Source: Flavobacteriales bacterium
GTDB lineage: Bacteria; Bacteroidota; Bacteroidia; Flavobacteriales_D; Sanyastnellaceae
Direction of reading: 5' to 3'
DNA length: 15,734 nucleotides
Assembly: GCA_028825055.1 (NCBI GenBank)
Contig: JAPKAW010000021.1
Coordinates: forward strand, 1-15,734
Part shown: in pieces, positions 14,491 to 15,734 of the stretch
Layout: each line of letters opens with the position of its first letter
Position numbering within the stretch: position 1 is the first letter of the stretch
Position numbers and translations under genes: made by a program
Notes under the pieces: generated by a model
Seen by the model: only the letters and a program-made list of their open reading frames with translations
What the model was told of the DNA's origin: nothing
Database searches by the model: none

Positions 14491-15734
14491 ATCGTATGAT
14501 TCCTGAGCGCTCTCTAGCGGGGAAGGGGCCGTTTGTTCTTGAGATTGCTCCTCAATCTTCACCGAGTCTTCAGGAATAATTTCGGGCAACACCGTGACTC
14601 CTCGCAGTGTAATGCCATTTTGAACCAATGCGATGGTCATCACGATACTTGTGACCAAGATGATCACCAAGAGGATACCTTGGTTGAAAGCGGGCTGCAA
14701 GTATTGTGGGTACGTGCTTTGAATCTGGAAGAACAAGAGAATAGTAATCAACCCACGAGGGGCGATGTAAAGGAGCGGGAACACTGCTCGGCGTTGCAGC
14801 AACAAGAGACAAACAAAACGCACAACATAGAGCAGACAACAGATGACCAACCCTTCTGTAATGACATGGATGTCGGCCAAAGCAGCGAGCGAAACGGTCA
14901 TGCCAAACAGGACGAAAAAGAACGTTCGAATGACAAAGGCACTTTCCAATGTGAGCAGATGATAGTCGCGGTGCAAATCATGCATGCGGTTATCGTCAAG
15001 AAGGCTTTCTGGCCAGGTGCGTCCGGAAGCGTTTGGCTTGAAAATATTCAATTTCGGAAAAAACAAGCGGTGGTTATTCAACATTAAACCAAAAATCAAA
15101 ATCAACACCAGAGGGCTGAGATGAAGTAGTTTTTGGATGGCATAAATAAGGAGCAGCACCGCGATGCTCAGAAATAATTTGACTTTGCTGGTGATTTTCT
15201 GTAGGACGTACACGAGCATATAGCTTACAAAAATGGCAAGAAGAAGGGTGACTAGCAGGTTGGTTCCGATGCTCCAAATCACGGTTTCAGTACTTTCCGC
15301 ATCTGAATTGCCCAGGAGCAAATAAAATGCCATAATGCCAAAAATGTCAGAAAAGGTGCTCTCGTAAACCATGAATTCCTTGGAGTCTGCGCTGAGGCTA
15401 GAAACACTAGGAATAATGATGGCGCTGCTCATGATGGACAACGGAATAGCATACACCAATCCTTCATACCAAGGCATTTCCATGGAGTAGCCTAAAAATG
15501 CAGCAATGGCGGCTGAACTTCCTGCGAGTGCGATCAGTGCAACCGAGGCACTGCGAAAGATCAGGGGCATTTTTTCCCTCGAGAGGTTCAAGTCCAAAGC
15601 GGCTTCCAAAACGATGAAGATCAAACCAATGGTCCCGAGCAATTCCAAAACCAACCCTTCAAACGGAATAGCCGTGAGCCCCATGGCATTCAGGCCCTGC
15701 CGAATCGCGATTCCCATCCCGATTAAAACGAGAA
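14467..15734 (-). CDS. Cation:proton antiporter, CPA1/NhaP-like (partial, N-terminus beyond the window)
   Basis: An inner-membrane antiporter that would exchange H+ for Na+ or another cation. The frame stays open to the right edge; codons before the ATG at 15717 read LVLIG in frame, so that Met (in LIGMGIAIRQG) is internal and the 5' end is missing. About ten or more hydrophobic segments are visible. The ion-binding region has E-S-T-F-S-D (E codon 15361-15363, D codon 15346-15348), where NhaP-type antiporters have ExxxND. Other family-like segments are LEAALDLNLS, SPLVLILIFGLMLNNH, FFFVLFGMTVSL and APRGLITILLF. The last 45 or so residues form an acidic, Gln/Ser-rich hydrophilic tail, probably cytoplasmic. 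No TrkA-N or TrkA-C domain is present at this end. Substrate ion is not decided by sequence. It converges with dprA with overlapping ends. Confidence 0.88.
   Translation of the reverse strand, partial: LVLIGMGIAIRQGLNAMGLTAIPFEGLVLELLGTIGLIFIVLEAALDLNLSREKMPLIFRSASVALIALAGSSAAIAAFLGYSMEMPWYEGLVYAIPLSIMSSAIIIPSVSSLSADSKEFMVYESTFSDIFGIMAFYLLLGNSDAESTETVIWSIGTNLLVTLLLAIFVSYMLVYVLQKITSKVKLFLSIAVLLLIYAIQKLLHLSPLVLILIFGLMLNNHRLFFPKLNIFKPNASGRTWPESLLDDNRMHDLHRDYHLLTLESAFVIRTFFFVLFGMTVSLAALADIHVITEGLVICCLLYVVRFVCLLLLQRRAVFPLLYIAPRGLITILLFFQIQSTYPQYLQPAFNQGILLVIILVTSIVMTIALVQNGITLRGVTVLPEIIPEDSVKIEEQSQEQTAPSPLESAQESYDSKDVTPS

Noticed and set aside
14489..14502. Inverted repeat GAATC-GTAT-GATTC just after dprA
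   Set aside because: A 5-bp stem inside the antiporter coding region, without a T tract on either strand, is expected by chance at this size.
14533..15087. 184-residue plus-strand open frame opposite the antiporter
   Set aside because: Its translation is a Gln/His-rich shadow of a membrane-protein gene and has no start signal or recognisable domain.
1..15734. Mobile elements, CRISPR arrays, defence or toxin genes, tRNA genes
   Set aside because: I looked for transposase-like frames, regularly spaced repeats, terminal inverted repeats and tRNA-like segments and saw none; gaps between genes are all under 200 bp.

Overview
The window looks like an ordinary chromosomal segment of a Bacteroidota bacterium, most likely of the Flavobacteriales type. 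Signs of this are two secreted proteins with type IX secretion system (T9SS) C-terminal sorting domains (one type A, one type B), a HU-CCDC81-like/SPOR membrane protein, a DUF6495-like protein, a carboxypeptidase-regulatory-like domain on the TonB receptor, few Shine-Dalgarno sequences and TAnnTTTG-like promoter elements. Base composition looks fairly balanced and even. I see no tRNA, rRNA, CRISPR array, insertion sequence, integrase or phage gene.

Layout. (1) 1-1379: a minus-strand T9SS type A secreted protein with two tandem beta-sandwich-like modules, followed by a strong intrinsic terminator at the left edge. (2) 1380-1558: a divergent control region with a perfect CRP-type palindrome next to a promoter-like element. 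(3) 1559-7423, plus strand: a 1341-residue surface protein (beta-propeller repeats, PKD, Ig-like repeats, type B sorting domain), a HU-like/TM/SPOR protein with its own promoter-like element, and a YihX-like HAD phosphatase. (4) 7420-13300, minus strand: a tight four-gene operon transcribed TonB-dependent receptor > kdsB > lipoprotein oligopeptidase B > DUF6495-like protein. (5) 13411-14490, plus strand: dprA. (6) 14467-15734, minus strand: a cation:proton antiporter whose N-terminus lies beyond the right edge.

How the genes fit together. Most products act at or beyond the cell envelope: T9SS cargo, an outer-membrane receptor, LPS Kdo activation, a lipid-anchored peptidase, a SPOR protein that probably binds septal peptidoglycan, and an inner-membrane antiporter. 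DprA (DNA uptake and recombination) and the HAD phosphatase are cytoplasmic. The gene order is compact: a 1-bp TAATG overlap, convergent genes sharing a TTAA stop, and a 24-bp convergent overlap.

I did not find a clearly new multi-gene system. The points most worth a second look are the CRP-like box with its promoter, the same TTG-N20-TACTTTCG arrangement upstream of two genes, the HU-to-SPOR membrane protein, the replaced residue in the KdsB GT[DE]R motif, and the secreted lipoprotein form of oligopeptidase B. Annotated starts are the ATG codons that give proper signal peptides or family-like N-termini, not the longest possible reading frames.
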